Origin: Chamaecyparis obtusa
Lineage: Eukaryota; Streptophyta; Pinopsida; Cupressales; Cupressaceae
Direction of reading: 5' to 3'
NCBI GenBank assembly: GCA_027943335.1
Contig: BSBK01001157.1
Location: 248,001 to 312,000, forward strand
Length of the DNA: 64,000 bases
The stretch's first letter is position 1. The number at the start of each line of letters is the position of its first letter. The notes below the pieces were generated by a model. That model was not told where the DNA came from. It saw nothing but the letters and a program-made list of their open reading frames with translations, and did not search any database. The position numbers and the translations under genes were made by a program. This document shows, in pieces, positions 38,670 to 50,734 of the stretch.

Positions 38670-41481
38670 GAATGACAAGTGTTTCTAGCACCGGGAACTC
38701 CCGGTTCAAAACAGACCAAACCTCTCCACTATGGAAATATGTGGAAATGGTTCAACAAATGCTAGGTGATTTGCAATTATTGCAAAGAGGAATTCAGTAG
38801 CTCTTACAATAGAGTGAAAGCACATTTGTGCTTTATTCCTCAAAAAGGCATTAAGTTTTGTACAGGGAAGCCAAACCATGTGGTGAACAAATATATTCAA
38901 GAGAAGAAATAAGCAAACGAAGCAGCTGGAATGCACATTCTCATCCTTTGCAAAAGTCTAGAAATAAAACAAAAACATCTATGGCTTCAGTTTCCACTTC
39001 CAATGAAGAACCCGCAGAGGGCCATCCATTCTTGCGTGTTCCTCATGAACCCGTGACAAATAAGAGAGCAAAGGGGCCCTTGGAAATATCATTCCAAAAA
39101 GAAGCTAGAGACATTGCTAAGGAAGACATAGCGAGATGCGTCTATGCAAATGGATTGTCATTTAATGTTGTTCGCTCATCGAATTGGCAAAAAATGGTGA
39201 GATCAATTAATGAGGAGAGGAATTTAGTAGCTCTTACAATAGACTGAAAGCACATTTGTGCTTTATTCCTCAAAAAGGCATTAAGTTTTGTACATGGAAG
39301 CCAAACCATGTTGTAAACAAATATATTCAAGAGCAAAAATAAGCAGACGAAGCAGTTGGGAATGCACATTCTCATCCTTTGCAAAAGTCTAGAAATAAAA
39401 CAAAAACATCTATGGCTTTAGTTTCCATTTCCAATGAACAACCCGCAGAGGGCCATCCATTCTTGCGTGTTCCTCATGAACCCATGACAAATAAGAGAGC
39501 AAAGGGGCCCTTGGAAATATCATTTCAGAATGAAGCTAGAGACATTGCTGATGAAGACATAGCGAGATGCGTCTATGCAAATGGATTGTCTTTTAATGTT
39601 GTTCGCTCATCGTATTGGCAAAAAATGGTGAGATCAATTAGTGAGGCTCCAAAGGGGTTCAAGGGCCCGAGTTATGAGAAGGTGCACACCACTTTATTGG
39701 ATAGAGAGGCGATCCATGTAGAGGCTTCCATGCAGCTAATCAAGGATTCTTGGATCAAAACAGGTGTGACCATAGTATCCGATGGATGGAAAGATGCAAG
39801 AAATCGTCCTTTGGTCGATGTTATTGCAGTGTCCACAAGAGGTGCAATATTTTTGAGAGCTATGAATTGTGAAGGGGAGGTGAAGGATAGTCCATTCATT
39901 GCAAACATTCTCATCTGAGCCATTGAGAAAGTTGGCCCTCAAAATGTTGTTCAGGTAATAACCGACAATACCAAGAATTGTAGGGCTGCCGGTTTACTGG
40001 TTGAGGAGCGCTTCAGACACATTTTTTGGATACCTTGTGTTGTCCACTCACTCAATCTAATGCTGCAAAAAAATGGCAATAAAATTGAGTGGATCAAAAA
40101 AGTCTATGAAGATGCACAAGAGATCCAAATGTTCGTCACAAACCACCATATGGCACAAGTCATATTTAGACAATTCTCGAGATTGGAGCTCTTGCAGGTA
40201 AGTTAAATTATTTAAAATTTAAATATGTTTTAGAAATTTAGACTTTAGTTTAGTAAACTTTCTATGTTTTTAAATTTTAAATTTAAATTTAAATTTTGAT
40301 TTTAATTTATTATTGTTTTGCCTCCAACACTATTGTTTTGAGACGCCTTGTAAAGGTTAAAGAGGCATTGTCTAGAATGGTAATCAGTGCTAATTGGAGC
40401 ATATGAAGGCAATTTAGTAGTACTAGGGCATCTGCCATTAAGGCAATGATACTAGATGACTCTTGGTGGGATCGTGTTGTCTTGAGGTTCACTAAGCCTA
40501 TATTGAGCAGGATCCGATACACTGACATGGATAGGCCTTGCTTGGGTGAGGTATATGACAACATAGACTCCATGATTGAGGATATTAAAAAGATCATAAA
40601 TAAGAAAGAGCAAGATCTTGATGAAAAACTCTTCAAGGAACTACAGATAATCATGGTAGAGAGATGGAACAAAATGACTAACCCTTTACATCTCCTTGCC
40701 TTTGTATTGAGCCCTAGGTTCTATAGTCAATCAGTCCTCAAGGAGAGTACCGCTCGAGTTGCCCCATACAGAGATCTTGAAGTTTCTCACGGGTACAAGA
40801 CAGCCCTTCATAGGCTCTCTCTTTATCACATACGACCTACTATGAGGTTTGAATTCATGAGTTTCACAAGCACTGATGATTGTGGTCTTGAGGCTCTTGA
40901 AGACAAGAACAATGCTGATGCTCATAAATGGTGGTACTTCCATGGACAAATGTACCAGTACAACCCATTGCCATCAAAATTTTATCACAAGTTCTTAACT
41001 CTTAAGATTCTAATTTCAAAATTGTTGATGAATATTGAATTTATATTTTAAAAATGTTTATTCAAAACTCTTAACTCTCTAATTTCAAAATTGAAAATCT
41101 TGATTGGTTGCTAGTTCATCATCATCTGAAAGGAACTGGAGCACATAATCCTTCATCCACTCAATAAAATGCACTAGACTACATTCCAAGAAGGCAGTAT
41201 TCTTGGTCTATGTGCATTCAAACTTGAGGCTCGCAACACACAAAGACAATGCTTACAAAAAAGGGGAGGCAAAGCATTTGGAGGTTGAACCAGAGCGTGC
41301 GGAGTTGGAAGATTCGATTGTCCGCTTTGATGCACCTGCAGTTGATGATGATGATCATGGGCTACCTAGTGATGCCGAGGCTGCTCCCGAGGCTGACATT
41401 GATAGTACCGATGCTAATGGCACTTTTTGTGCTTCTAATTTGCAACAGCAGAATGATGATGATTTGTTTGATGGTTTTTGA
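38670..41481 (+). pseudogene. hAT transposase pseudogene (BED finger, DUF659-like, dimerisation domain)
   Basis: Exon 1 starts near 38670 with a BED zinc finger at about 38780-38840 (CNYCKEEFSSSYNRVKAHL then a Cys). Part of it is tandemly duplicated. The central catalytic region is open at 39409-39918 (TGVTIVSDGWKDARNRPLVD, the usual first Asp block, then AVSTRGAIFLRA) and continues past TGA 39916 to about 40197 (QVITDNTKNCRAAG, WIPCVVHSLNL). A GT donor follows at 40198. The next exon, 40320-41000, has the typical WDRVV, RWNKMTNPLHLLAFVLSPRF blocks. The C-terminal exon, 41110-41481, has SSSSERNWST, a TAA, FIHSIKCTRL and LVYVHSNLRL, the hAT dimerisation pattern, then an acidic tail. The order is that of plant hAT transposases. 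Stops, a TAA after the finger and a lost exon border make it non-functional. Confidence 0.8.
38787..39646 (+). repeat. 430-bp tandem duplication within the transposase
   Basis: 38787-39216 and 39217-39646 are about 95% alike by eye, in direct tandem, both from GAGGAATT(C/T)AGTAGCTC to AATGGTGAGATCAATTA. Both copies carry the same TAA after TATATTCAAGAG, so that stop predates the duplication. Copy 1 also lacks one G at GCTGGAATGCAC. The CxxC half of the BED finger exists only before copy 1. Confidence 0.85.
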
Positions 41482-41610
41482 TGATATTTGATCAGTGATG
41501 GCTGATTATTAATGTTGACATTATTGTTTGTGAACTGAAACATTGATATGGTGGTGCATTTTGCTATGTTGCTTAAATACATAGTGGTGTATGAACTTAT
41601 TTGCTGCTGC

Positions 41611-41712
41611 ACACACACACACACACATATCTATGTGTGTGTGTGTATATCTGTGTACACACACACACACACAGATATTTATATATATTTGTGTGTGTGT
41701 GTGTGTGTGCGG
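41611..41712. repeat. (CA)n/(TG)n microsatellite
   Basis: Four alternating CA and TG blocks, each 10-18 bp, joined by ATATCTATG-like spacers, within the 3' part of the hAT element. The alternation makes the tract an imperfect inverted repeat. Confidence 0.85.
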
Positions 41713-41805
41713 ACGAACCCAAAATGAATCCAAACCCAACCCCAAAAAGTTTTGGATGAATTTTGAACCCGAATCTCGAACCCAAATCTGAACCGACAAT
41801 TTAGC

Positions 41806-42306
41806 AATTTATCAATGGAGCAATAACTGAATAGATAGGTCTATTGTGTATGGATGATGGACAAGAGGTCCATATATGTCTCATGATTAGCTAGTTTGCT
41901 GTATTCTATCATATGCATGTCTGTTTCATTGGTTATAAAAGTTATGCACCAGCATTTGGTACTCAATTCCATTCCTCATGTAAAGCATCTGGCAATGTAA
42001 TCTATAAGCTGATGAGGATTGATAGGGTACAAGAATAATTTTTGTTCTGTAGTTTTATTAATTATCCCCTATATTTTTTATTCTCATTCCTAATCTGTTA
42101 TCCCATCTTTTTGTTCATGTTTGTTCTATCAATAACATCTAGATTTTTTCTAATCTTTCAAAATTGAAATAGTTTATGCCTATAAAACATTTGTATGTTT
42201 TCAAAGTAATAAAGTGGATAATCCATTTTGTAGGTGTGTAATTTCAGATCACATGTCAAGACGTTTTCTAACTCTATAAACTAATCTAGATGTGTGGTGA
42301 CTATAG
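41806..42306. other. host-type intron sequence upstream of the nucleoporin-like exon
   Basis: Sequence between the hAT terminus and the exon at 42307. T-rich, no frame, and ending in CTATAG. It fits an intron. Confidence 0.4.
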
Positions 42307-42544
42307 GGCCTTTTTCTTCTGAAGGTGCAAGTCATCATCCATTTGGGAATGCGCCAGGCGTGAATGTGTTCGGTTCTCAAAATAATTCCAGCATGTTTGG
42401 CAATAGCCCTGTTTCTAGTGCTGCAACAAACTCAATTCCCTTCTCAAGTTTTGGAAATCAGGCAGTCCACACCCCAAATAATATTACTTTTTCTGGAAGT
42501 TTAGCTGGTACCAGTGGAAACCCTTTCAATAACATCACATTAGC
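42307..42544 (+). CDS. FG-nucleoporin-like exon (NUP42-like), partial gene
   Basis: An AG acceptor precedes 42307 and GTAAGT follows 42544. The exon encodes about 79 residues rich in Phe-Gly, Ser, Asn and Pro (FGNAPGVNVFGSQ, MFGNSPVSS, FSSFGNQAV), the FG/GLFG-type composition of nuclear-pore proteins that form the permeability barrier. It ends in phase 2 and joins the next exon without a frame change. Together they resemble the C-terminal half of plant CCCH-type NUP42-like proteins (from memory of the family, moderate certainty). No upstream zinc-finger exon was found in the window. It lies in a 2-kb island between two inverted hAT copies, so it is either part of a host gene with very long TE-filled introns or a stranded fragment. 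Confidence 0.55.
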
Positions 42545-43071
42545 GTAAGTTATTTCTGAAGCCTAGTCTTACACTTTACTGTTGTTTTGGCAGTTTGCAT
42601 TTATGGATGGTGTTGACTGATTGAGACAGTCTATCATGCTTCTCTAAATAAATTGCAAAACAAGCTGCATTTTTTCAAGACTGAGTTTTAAGGACATGTA
42701 TCTTTACAAAAGATTTTAGATCAGACTACACACATTTCTGCAGTGCTGATTGGTATTTACAATCAAAATGTTCAATTCTATTTATATTTTCTTCTGTTTA
42801 GATTTTACTAAAAGATTAAGAGTGTCAATTTCTCTGTATTGTTTTTGGAACAAGTCTATCAAAATGTGCTGTTAAACATTGCTCCAAAAATGTCTCCCAT
42901 CATTCTTGGGGCTTGGGGTTTGACAAATAGATAAGATATATTGTTGCTTTTATTGTTCTACTTCTGAGTATTGGCAGTGTCATGTCTGTTATTGTATTAT
43001 AATACTATATGTATTGCACTCATTTGTTGGTATTGCAAGTAAATTCCTTATTTCTTTATTTTCTCATGTAG

Positions 43072-43168
43072 GGCACCAATGGGTTCTGTATCTCCTGCTA
43101 AGGTACCAAGTATGACACAATCTCCAGAGACTGACATATGGTTGAAGGATACATGGGGTATTGGTGAG
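43072..43168 (+). CDS. second NUP42-like exon
   Basis: CATGTAG acceptor before 43072 and GTAATA donor after 43168; 97 bp, entering in the phase left by the exon at 42307-42544 and leaving in phase 0. It encodes PMGSVSPAKVPSMTQSPETD and then IWLKDTWGIGE. A Trp-containing (W)(L/M)K..W..GEIP-type segment near the C-terminus is what I would expect in NUP42-like proteins, where that region contacts the mRNA-export machinery (family knowledge). No stop or frameshift is present in either exon. The final exon was not found downstream. Confidence 0.55.
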
Positions 43169-43763
43169 GTAATACTCATTTGTTTATGCATACTAATTCT
43201 AGGAAGAAATACAGTGTGAATTTGAGTCACAAAGTTCATTACATGTACAAATATTGTGTGATTATTTATGCATAGAAATTTTGATCAAGAAACGTCTTAT
43301 CCTTTTCTTTTAAATAAAGCTCCATAAATATTGTATAAATCAAGAAACGTCTTATCCTTTTCTTTTAGATAAAGCTCTATAAATATTGTATAAAAGAGTG
43401 TTTGAGAACTTACAACACTAACTGCAGCGGTGTCTAGATATCATTCTGTAGAATATCACAAAACAGATTTTAAATTCCAAATCCAAGCAAATTTACAAAA
43501 ATGTCTACCAAATATGAAAAAAGGCTTTGCATCTAAAGTAAACCTATTTAAAGTAAAGCTGAGATCTCTGAAATTCCATGAGAAAACTGTTGAGAGAAAA
43601 CAGTGTTGTTGATAGCTCCTATGATTTTCTGTAGGACCTTTTCAAAGTCTTAGGCAGCCCATACAGTTATCTAATGTAGATAGCATATTTTGTATTAGTT
43701 ATGTTGTACTTTTTGGTTAGCTTATAGAAGTCATGAAAAAATTATTTTGGTCGTTATCAATCT
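43169..43763. other. host-type intron sequence downstream of the second exon
   Basis: T-rich, no frame. A 50-bp direct repeat (ATCAAGAAACGTCTTATCCT at 43284 and again at 43339) stands out. Confidence 0.4.
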
Positions 43764-43876
43764 AAGTTGCTGGTCCTGGTTTGGGTTAGGATTTGGGTTC
43801 GAGATTCGTTCAAAACTGTTTTGGGGTGGGTTTGGGTTTGTTTTGGGTTCGTCTGTACAAAAACATATGTTATTTT

Positions 43877-43916
<40 letters not shown>

Positions 43917-45880
43917 ACCGATTTGAGTTCGGTTCTAAGTTCGGGTACGAAGAACCGGTTCGCAAGTACGGCAAAATTTTGAAAAGGGGTTTGGGTTTGT
44001 TTGGGTTCGTTAGTACAAAAGCATGTAAAAATTATATATATATACACATATTTATGAAGCCTAGAAGCATGAGTTAAAATTAGAATGTCACATAGTATCA
44101 TAAAAACATTAAAACAACAAAAACACCATAAACTTGTAATCATAGCATCATGAATCGTGATCATACCATCGTATACTTCAAGTTCAACATCAAAGATTCA
44201 AAACATTAAAATTAAATCATAACATCAAGTTCAAGTATCATTGTTTCAAGTTCAACTAATGGATTAAAAGTTTATTAATATTCTTCTTCTTCTTCATCTT
44301 CGTCTTCATCTTCATCTTCATCTTAAAGGTGTACGAATGAGGCACAAACACTTGAAGAAGGCTCACAAACCAATCTTCCAACTCCTCCTTGCACAACCAA
44401 ACTCTTGATCAACCACCTATTTGCTTTTGCTCAAGACCAAAATAACCTACTTGCACACCACAAATGAGAATGAGAAGCAAACCTAAGCTTTTCATATCCA
44501 CCTTTTAGGGTTAAGGATGTCAAAATTTTATAAAATTCGCATAAAAAAGCCACTTAAGTGATGTCTGCGGGTCCCAGTTCGCCGAAATTCGCCGAAAGTT
44601 CGTCGTTTTGTGTTGTGGTCCGCCTAGGTCCGGTCGGCTGTGGCTGCAGTTCAAACTGGGCCCAAAAAATCGAACCCTGCCTGGACCAGCAGGCGAATTG
44701 GCCCTGGACCAAGTACCAGTTCGTATATATATAAAGAAACATATGTTACAAAAATATATATAAGTTCATATATATATATATATGCAGCAAATAAGTTCAC
44801 ACACCACTATGCTAGTAGTAAAGCAATTTAGCAAAATGCCAAAATACACTACCATATCAATGTTTCATTTCAAAATAATAATGTCAACCATAGTTGGACT
44901 AATCGCCGAGTCCCAAGTTTTTGCCGAGTTTTTCAGCGAGGCGAGTTTTCCAAAGAAAAACTTGCAGGAAAAAATCGCAGAAGAAACTCTGTGATTTTTT
45001 TAAAAAACTCTCATGCGCCTGTCCTTCTATGTTAAAACGCAAAAAATGACATTTTTTGGTATTGCTTTTTGTTTGCAATGATTTGGTTTTTGAGTGGAGG
45101 CACAGTCACGCCCAACACAATGTTCTACTTCTAAGACTAGACCTCGTAGTTCCTCTCCCTTATTTGTTAGTAAAGCTGAGAAGAGGAAGATGTAATTGTA
45201 ATGATGTATTTACTTTTAGTTTTATAGAAACTATTGACTATTTTGCTTCCAGCCATCAACATTTCGCATGAGAATGCGATTTTGTACCCACTTTGTGTTT
45301 ATATATATCTAAACTCAGCTTGGTTTTTTTTTGTTCTCATTAATTAACTCATTGGATGCATCTTCTCATTGAATTTTGTAAAATAAATGCATTTCTAATT
45401 AAATTTAAGCATTTTTTGAAGTCACTGAGTTTTTTCAAAAATTGGCCAAATTTTTCCCTATTTCTTTTTTGGGGGCTTGGCGAATTTTTGCCAAGTCCGA
45501 GTTTTCCAATATGATGTCAACATTAACAATAAGCCATCACTGATCAAATATCATCAAAAGTCATCAAACATAGCCTCATCCTCCTGTTGGAATGAGACAC
45601 GTTTTACCTTTTTGGCCTGTTTAGTGGTTATTTTAGGGTTGGAGGGTCAAATTGACCAAAATAGACAGAAAGAAACTTTTAAAAAGTCAAAACAAATGAC
45701 TGAAAATGGTAAAATTCCTCCCGTGTTCTGCCACTCACACACAAATTCGCTCACAATTCTTGTAAATTCTGCCCAGGTCCTTCACTACAAACCCACAGCG
45801 AATTTGCAGGACCCTGGGCGAATTTTAGAAGGACCACATCTGGACCAGAATTTTGGCCAGCCAGACTGGAACCCTGGGCC
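43764..45880 (-). mobile_element. internally deleted hAT copy, inverted relative to 38020-41805
   Basis: Its left end (43764-43866) is an inverted copy of 41705-41800. Its middle (44790-44888 and 45514-45590) is an inverted copy of the transposase 3' end and UTR at about 41440-41600. Its right part (45590-45880) is an inverted copy of the left terminal region of the other element. Most of the transposase is missing. A third copy of the GGTTTGGGTTTG terminus lies at 43915-44020. A CTT/CAT trinucleotide tract is at 44282-44325. A smaller hAT element (44889-45513) is nested in it. Confidence 0.6.
44889..45513 (+). mobile_element. non-autonomous hAT-type element, copy 2
   Basis: Ends CATAGTTGGACTAATCGCCG and, read from the right, CATATTGGAAAACTCGGAC. 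An exact 8-bp TSD ATGTCAAC lies at 44881-44888 and 45514-45521. The interior keeps the transposase C-terminus on the plus strand, ending EKRKM and a TAA at about 45196, like copy 1. With the TSD discounted, the flanks rejoin to match 41500-41540 in complement, so the empty site is visible in this same window. Confidence 0.88.
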
Positions 45881-46100
45881 ACTAGGGAAGAATCTGGTAA
45901 CCTAATTATCAATAGCTTTAGTCACTTGACAACTGTCAGGGAGTTCGTATAGTGCTTCTGTATTCAGAGAAGGGAGCTGCGTGTCAAAATTTGTAGTAAC
46001 CCACACAGTTTTGGTACTAATTTTGTCAAATAATTTGCTTCGTTTCATTAAACTTGTTGTTTCAGATTATATATTTTCAAATTTTGTTCAGGAACTTATT
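45881..46100. other. short unassigned stretch
   Basis: Between the hAT copy and LTR H; nothing recognised. Confidence 0.3.
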
Positions 46101-47622
46101 GGTATGATGTTTAGAATATATTCAACTTAGCATATTGAAAGGACAAGAGCATAGAATCATCAAGATCACCATAAAACCTTCAAATCAGATCACACAACAT
46201 CACACAGTTGGCTGGTTACAAAATTGCAGACCTGGAAATGCAGATTTTATTGTAATTTGCAAGCATCAACACCATTGGAAGTCTAGAGTCTGATCATGTT
46301 CATCCAAACTAGAGTCTTCAGAAAATATGGGAGCCAACTCCAACAACAATACTGTTCCAATGCCTTGCAGCCAAGCACTGAGACGACAGTCAATAAAATC
46401 TGCAATATCCTTTTATTTGAACACAACATTTGCTCAAACTTACCCCACGTTATCCAACCCTTTAAATTGCTCATACAAAGTCTGCTACTAATAGTTAAGG
46501 GACTGCAATATCAATCAGCAGTATTTCCATCTTCAGAAAACATCTTTTGTTTTGAACAGAAAACTGGAGGTGGACAAAGATAGAAGTTATTCTGCACCAA
46601 ACTCAAACAGCTGATCATTCAACAATAATATGCGCCATAAATAAACCCAATCGACACACAAGATCACTCTGTTTATTACAGCTGAAGCAAACTCTTAAAA
46701 GTCTTAATTTGTTTGCAAATTACTTTGAAAATAAACTTCTAGCTGATATGATTTTCATTGTTTCAAACCCTAGTTGGTTGAAGCTCCAAATGATGTAAAA
46801 TGTGCAAATATGCTCAATGATGAACCTTGGGTGATTCACCTCTAAATGTGGAGTTGGGTTTTTGTCCTCAAATTTCCTGTAAATGAAAGCCAAATCTCTC
46901 AAGCTTCTCAAGAGAAAATAAATAAGCCATGTATATCAAATGACTTCCTCAAATCTCCTTTTATAATCCTCTCGTGAAGTTTTTGGAAACCCCACTTTTA
47001 ATATTTAACTTGCATATAGGAAATAATAATAAATTGACTTGTCATATAATTTCTTCATTAATATAAAGTCACTTTAATATCCTTATACCTCCATATGTTG
47101 GCGCCCCATTTGGCATAATAATTAAATACTTTATGGTATTAATATATTAAATGCCCACTTGACCCCTTATATCCCATTTAATCATAAAGATATTTAAATT
47201 AATTAATTATGTTAAAGTCAATGCTAGATTAGACTTTAATTTTAAATTAAATCATTAAACTCCATTAAATGCCAAATATCAAACCAACAATTGATCCTAC
47301 CAACTTTACGGATATAATCGTGGTGCCCTCTGACCATCTAGATGACTTACCATAAATAGTATGGACCCAATTGTCCAAGTGATTTACTAAAACTAGTGTG
47401 TACAAACGGAGCTTGAAAGACCTCTAGAAGGCAAACCACAAAATAAATCGATGCACTAAGATGGAGAGTACTGAAATAGACACCCAAAGGGTCAACTAAA
47501 TAATCATGAATCACCTTCAAAGGGCCCCCTAATCACCACATTAGCCTAAGGGGACCACTGATAATAAGCTAATGTCTGAAAATAACTGATGCTTAGGAAG
47601 GTGCAAAAACGGGGACATTACA
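46100..47622 (-). mobile_element. LTR of element H (left end approximate)
   Basis: The right end is GGGGACATTACA, i.e. TGTAATGTCCCC on the minus strand, the same start as the LTR of D. On the minus strand a TATA-like TTATAAAAGGAG lies near 46960. Beside the right end, AATTTCTCCCTTATTC is a polypurine-tract complement, so this is the 3' LTR of a minus-strand element. The left end was not found; 46100 is an estimate. Confidence 0.5.
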
Positions 47623-48718
47623 AAATTTCTCCCTTATTCTAGTTTTTGTGGAAGAGCATACATAAAACAAATAAAAGCAACTGTGAGATTATTTTGTAAC
47701 TCTACTAATACTGCTCTACAACTTTAGTATAAATAATTTACATGTACTTAATCTCTTTAGTCTACAATACATTGTTTTTTATCAATCCAATAGTAAACAT
47801 TTGGTGTTGTTGCCTAAGAAGTTGCGTAGAACAAAATATGGCCATATAAATGGGACGTCTAGTTGAAAAATCAATTAAACCCAATCAACAAAGAGAAGAC
47901 AGCCTTATAGAAGATTTGTTCTATATGTGTGGTGTATTTGTAATAGAATAGGTGGATAAGGTAGCTGAAAGAAGATAAGTTATGTAGGGGGCAATTCAAA
48001 ATAATTGAAGAGTGAGTGAAGAAGTAGATACACTTTTTTGATTATCTTCTCAAGCTATTTGCACAACCTTTTATGATACTACAAGATCTACATGCTAAAC
48101 AAGACCGTGAAGCACATAGACAACAAGACAACATTATGAGAATAATAATTGACTGGAAGAAGAGGAATGAAGAAGCACATAGATAACAAGTGTTATGAGG
48201 AGAGAAGCGGACAGGAAGAAGAGGAATGAAGCACAAACTGCTGTCCCACTTTTTAAAATTAATGCCCTTATAAGCCAATAAAAACAGGAAGAGATCACAA
48301 AGCAGTCAAGAAATAGTGCACGATGTGAGACAATCTCAAAGGATTGTAGAACAAAGAGAGCGAAGGAGACGACTATGAGAAGAAATTGAAGAAGGTCTAG
48401 CCTACAAATACAACGTTGAAGTCCATATAGAGAAAGAAGTTGAAATTATAGTCGTAGTTAGGAAAGTAAATATTAAAATATTTCCACTACAAATAAGCAT
48501 ACAAAGGCAGCTTGGGTGGAGATAGCAAGGCATCTACCTCTATCAAAAAAATACTATGGATTGATCTTTCAGATCAAGTTGGAAAGCCAACATAACTCCC
48601 TTTAGATGAGGGATGTAGGGAGATAGAGTCTAAAGATTCCTTCATAGATGTATAAAGAGAAGTGCATGAGAGTAGTTTGTGAGGCATCAAAGAGGAGTTA
48701 ATTGAAGGAGACGGAACC
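47623..48718 (-). other. interior remnant of element H
   Basis: Between LTR H and the chromovirus LTR. A plus-strand reading around 47855-48480 gives broken Lys/Glu/Arg-rich, coiled-coil-like text with many stops (for example SQEIVHDVRQSQRIVEQRER), so an old gag-like frame on the opposite strand is possible, but I cannot name it. Confidence 0.35.
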
Positions 48719-49484
48719 TGTAATGACCCTTACCAATAGGCCACTAAAAACCCCTTAAAAATGTAACTCAAAATGTAGATAGAAAATTATTTTGCAATAT
48801 ATGAGTTCGCTGTCCCAAAATTTCAGAATAATAGATAGCAACCAAATACCATCTAAAACACTATCAATGATGTAGGAAATTGCTCAAAACCATATGCCAT
48901 TCATATATCAACAATTTGCAACAATGCCATACATATTTCAGCCAATAATATGATTATCAAACTCTAGGTTTGCAATATAGATAGACTAAAAATTACAATG
49001 CCCTTTCACTTGCAAAATCCTAGTCTTCCTTTGATACCAATAATGCCAGATGACAAACAAAGACAAGTACAATGTAAAATAGTAAAGTGCTGAAGCTATA
49101 TTTTGTACTCAGCTGAAAACATACATTTCTCAGAAAATATGCCAAATGCCAAATGAGAAGTGAGGAACCTGATTGTAGATGGCTGCGATAATTTTTACCA
49201 GTGCTGAAGATGCCAACACCCAAGCCAAAGTCACCCCAAATGTGAAAATGTACTTTCTTGCAGATTTTCGAAAATGTCTAGGAATTTTGAAAATTCCTTA
49301 AAAATAAATCATGGCATTTTGGGACTCCAAAATGCACCTATCTTTATCTCCTCGACGATAGAAATCCAATGCAAAAATATCCAGAATGATATGCTGAGTA
49401 ATGAGGAAGATATGAGCAAAAATGTGGTTCCAAAACCCTATCTTGAAAATCTGAAAATTGAATTAGACTTTTAGCAAAAACTTT

Positions 49485-49600
49485 TTCGGATTGTTTTTTC
49501 GCTCTGCTTTTTCGGATCTGCTTTTTCGCTTTGCTTTTTCGGGTCTTCTTTTTCGGATCTGCTTTTTCGCTTTGCTTTTTCGGATCTACTTTTTTTCCTC
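49485..49600. repeat. 15-bp minisatellite CTTTTTCGGATCTG
   Basis: About seven copies of GCTTTTTCGGATCT / GCTTTTTCGCTTT. On the minus strand it is open as a Lys/Arg/Ser-rich pentapeptide repeat (RKSKA, SEKAD types). Situated in the U5 part of the chromovirus LTR; absent from the N LTR. Confidence 0.8.
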
Positions 49601-50478
49601 TTGCAATCAAAAACTCAAACCCTCAGGTAAGTCTGAGGATTCCAAATAAGCTCAACTTGAAATGGCTGAATACCACTTCCAAAGTGCAACTCTTCAAAGG
49701 ATATTTCACCTCCTCAGTTACACCTTACAAAATTGTAACTTTAGGCAACATCTCATGAGATAAATCTCTCCTCTCAGCAATAGGGGAGGTTCCCTTCTTA
49801 CCATAGGTGGCTTCAATAGGAACTTAACTGAAATTACAAAAAGGCGGTTCTCTTAATCGATTCCTCTTTTTTCAAGAATGATTTGCATACAATTACAACT
49901 TTCCAACTTAACAAAAAGTGTCTTATTGCTACGATAATATCGGTGACCCTGGAGTTGACGTAAGAACAATACCAGGGGCAGCAGCTTTCTTTTTATATTT
50001 AGTGAAACAAAAACAGGAACCCAAAGTCTCCTGCGCTTGTCTCGTGAGGATTTAAGCAGAATAACTAGTAAGGCACAAAGTCTCTTACTAGATATTCTCA
50101 AATTTAATAAAAACACTTACAACTGAAGCCCAAAGTCTTCATCTCTAAGTAATTGCAGCAACTACTATCTATCACAATTTGTCCTTCTGCAGCACAAAGT
50201 CTTCAAAAGTTCAAATTGGCTCTGAATGCAACAAGCAGCTCAAAGTCTACGCAATTGAATCCAAATCCCTCTTGAATCAAAGCATAAAAACTCACAATCA
50301 ACTCAAGAAAATGTCGTCACATAACAGTTTGAATTGACACAAAGTCTCAAAACAATCTGCCTCTTTTATTGAAAGCAATCTGATTTACATCCAAGCACAA
50401 AGTCTTAGAGTGCACAATACAAATTGACAGAATTTTCTTGCCTTGCCAAAAGATGATTATTTACAATTTGCTCCCTCC

Positions 50479-50486
50479 TTTATATA
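50479..50486 (-). promoter_or_regulatory. TATA box of LTR B
   Basis: CCTATATAAAGGAGGG on the minus strand after a CTCTCTCCTCTTTTC pyrimidine tract, matching the promoter block of element A (CTCTCTCCTATAAATAC). Confidence 0.55.
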
Positions 50487-50734
50487 GGAAAAGAGGAGAG
50501 AGAAAGATGGAGAGAAAAGAGGAAAATCCTTAACCACCTTGACTTATTCCCTAACTAACTAACTAATTTTGACTTTTTCAAAGTTGCATGCCTAATGCAC
50601 TTGCAACCTGATTACATGTTACAACTTTGCACGTGATACTGTCACATGCAATTACATATGTCAAACACAAATTACAAAGACATGATGAAATATTCTAAGT
50701 GCCTGACAAGACACGACACCTATTACATCATCCT

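Larger units (their letters stand above)
38020..41805 (+). mobile_element. hAT element with transposase pseudogene
   Basis: A transposase pseudogene is bracketed by A/T-rich terminal regions. The right terminal region (41705-41800) has GAACCCGAATCTCGAACCC-like words; read in complement it resembles the left side near 38040-38080 (TTGGTTCGATTT then CTCAAAATTC). A second copy in reverse orientation (43764-45880) shares both termini: 38225-38320 pairs with 45590-45700, and 41705-41800 with 43764-43866. Exact ends and the 8-bp TSD could not be fixed because element D abuts the left side. Confidence 0.6.

Noticed and set aside
41521..41799. Open His/Thr- or Cys/Val-rich stretches on both strands
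   Set aside because: They come from the CA/TG microsatellite.
49026..49042. Complement of ATTGGTATCAAAGG as a primer site of a separate minus-strand element
   Set aside because: It lies inside the chromovirus LTR, whose ends at 48719 and 54727 are supported by the N LTR; no LTR end adjoins it.
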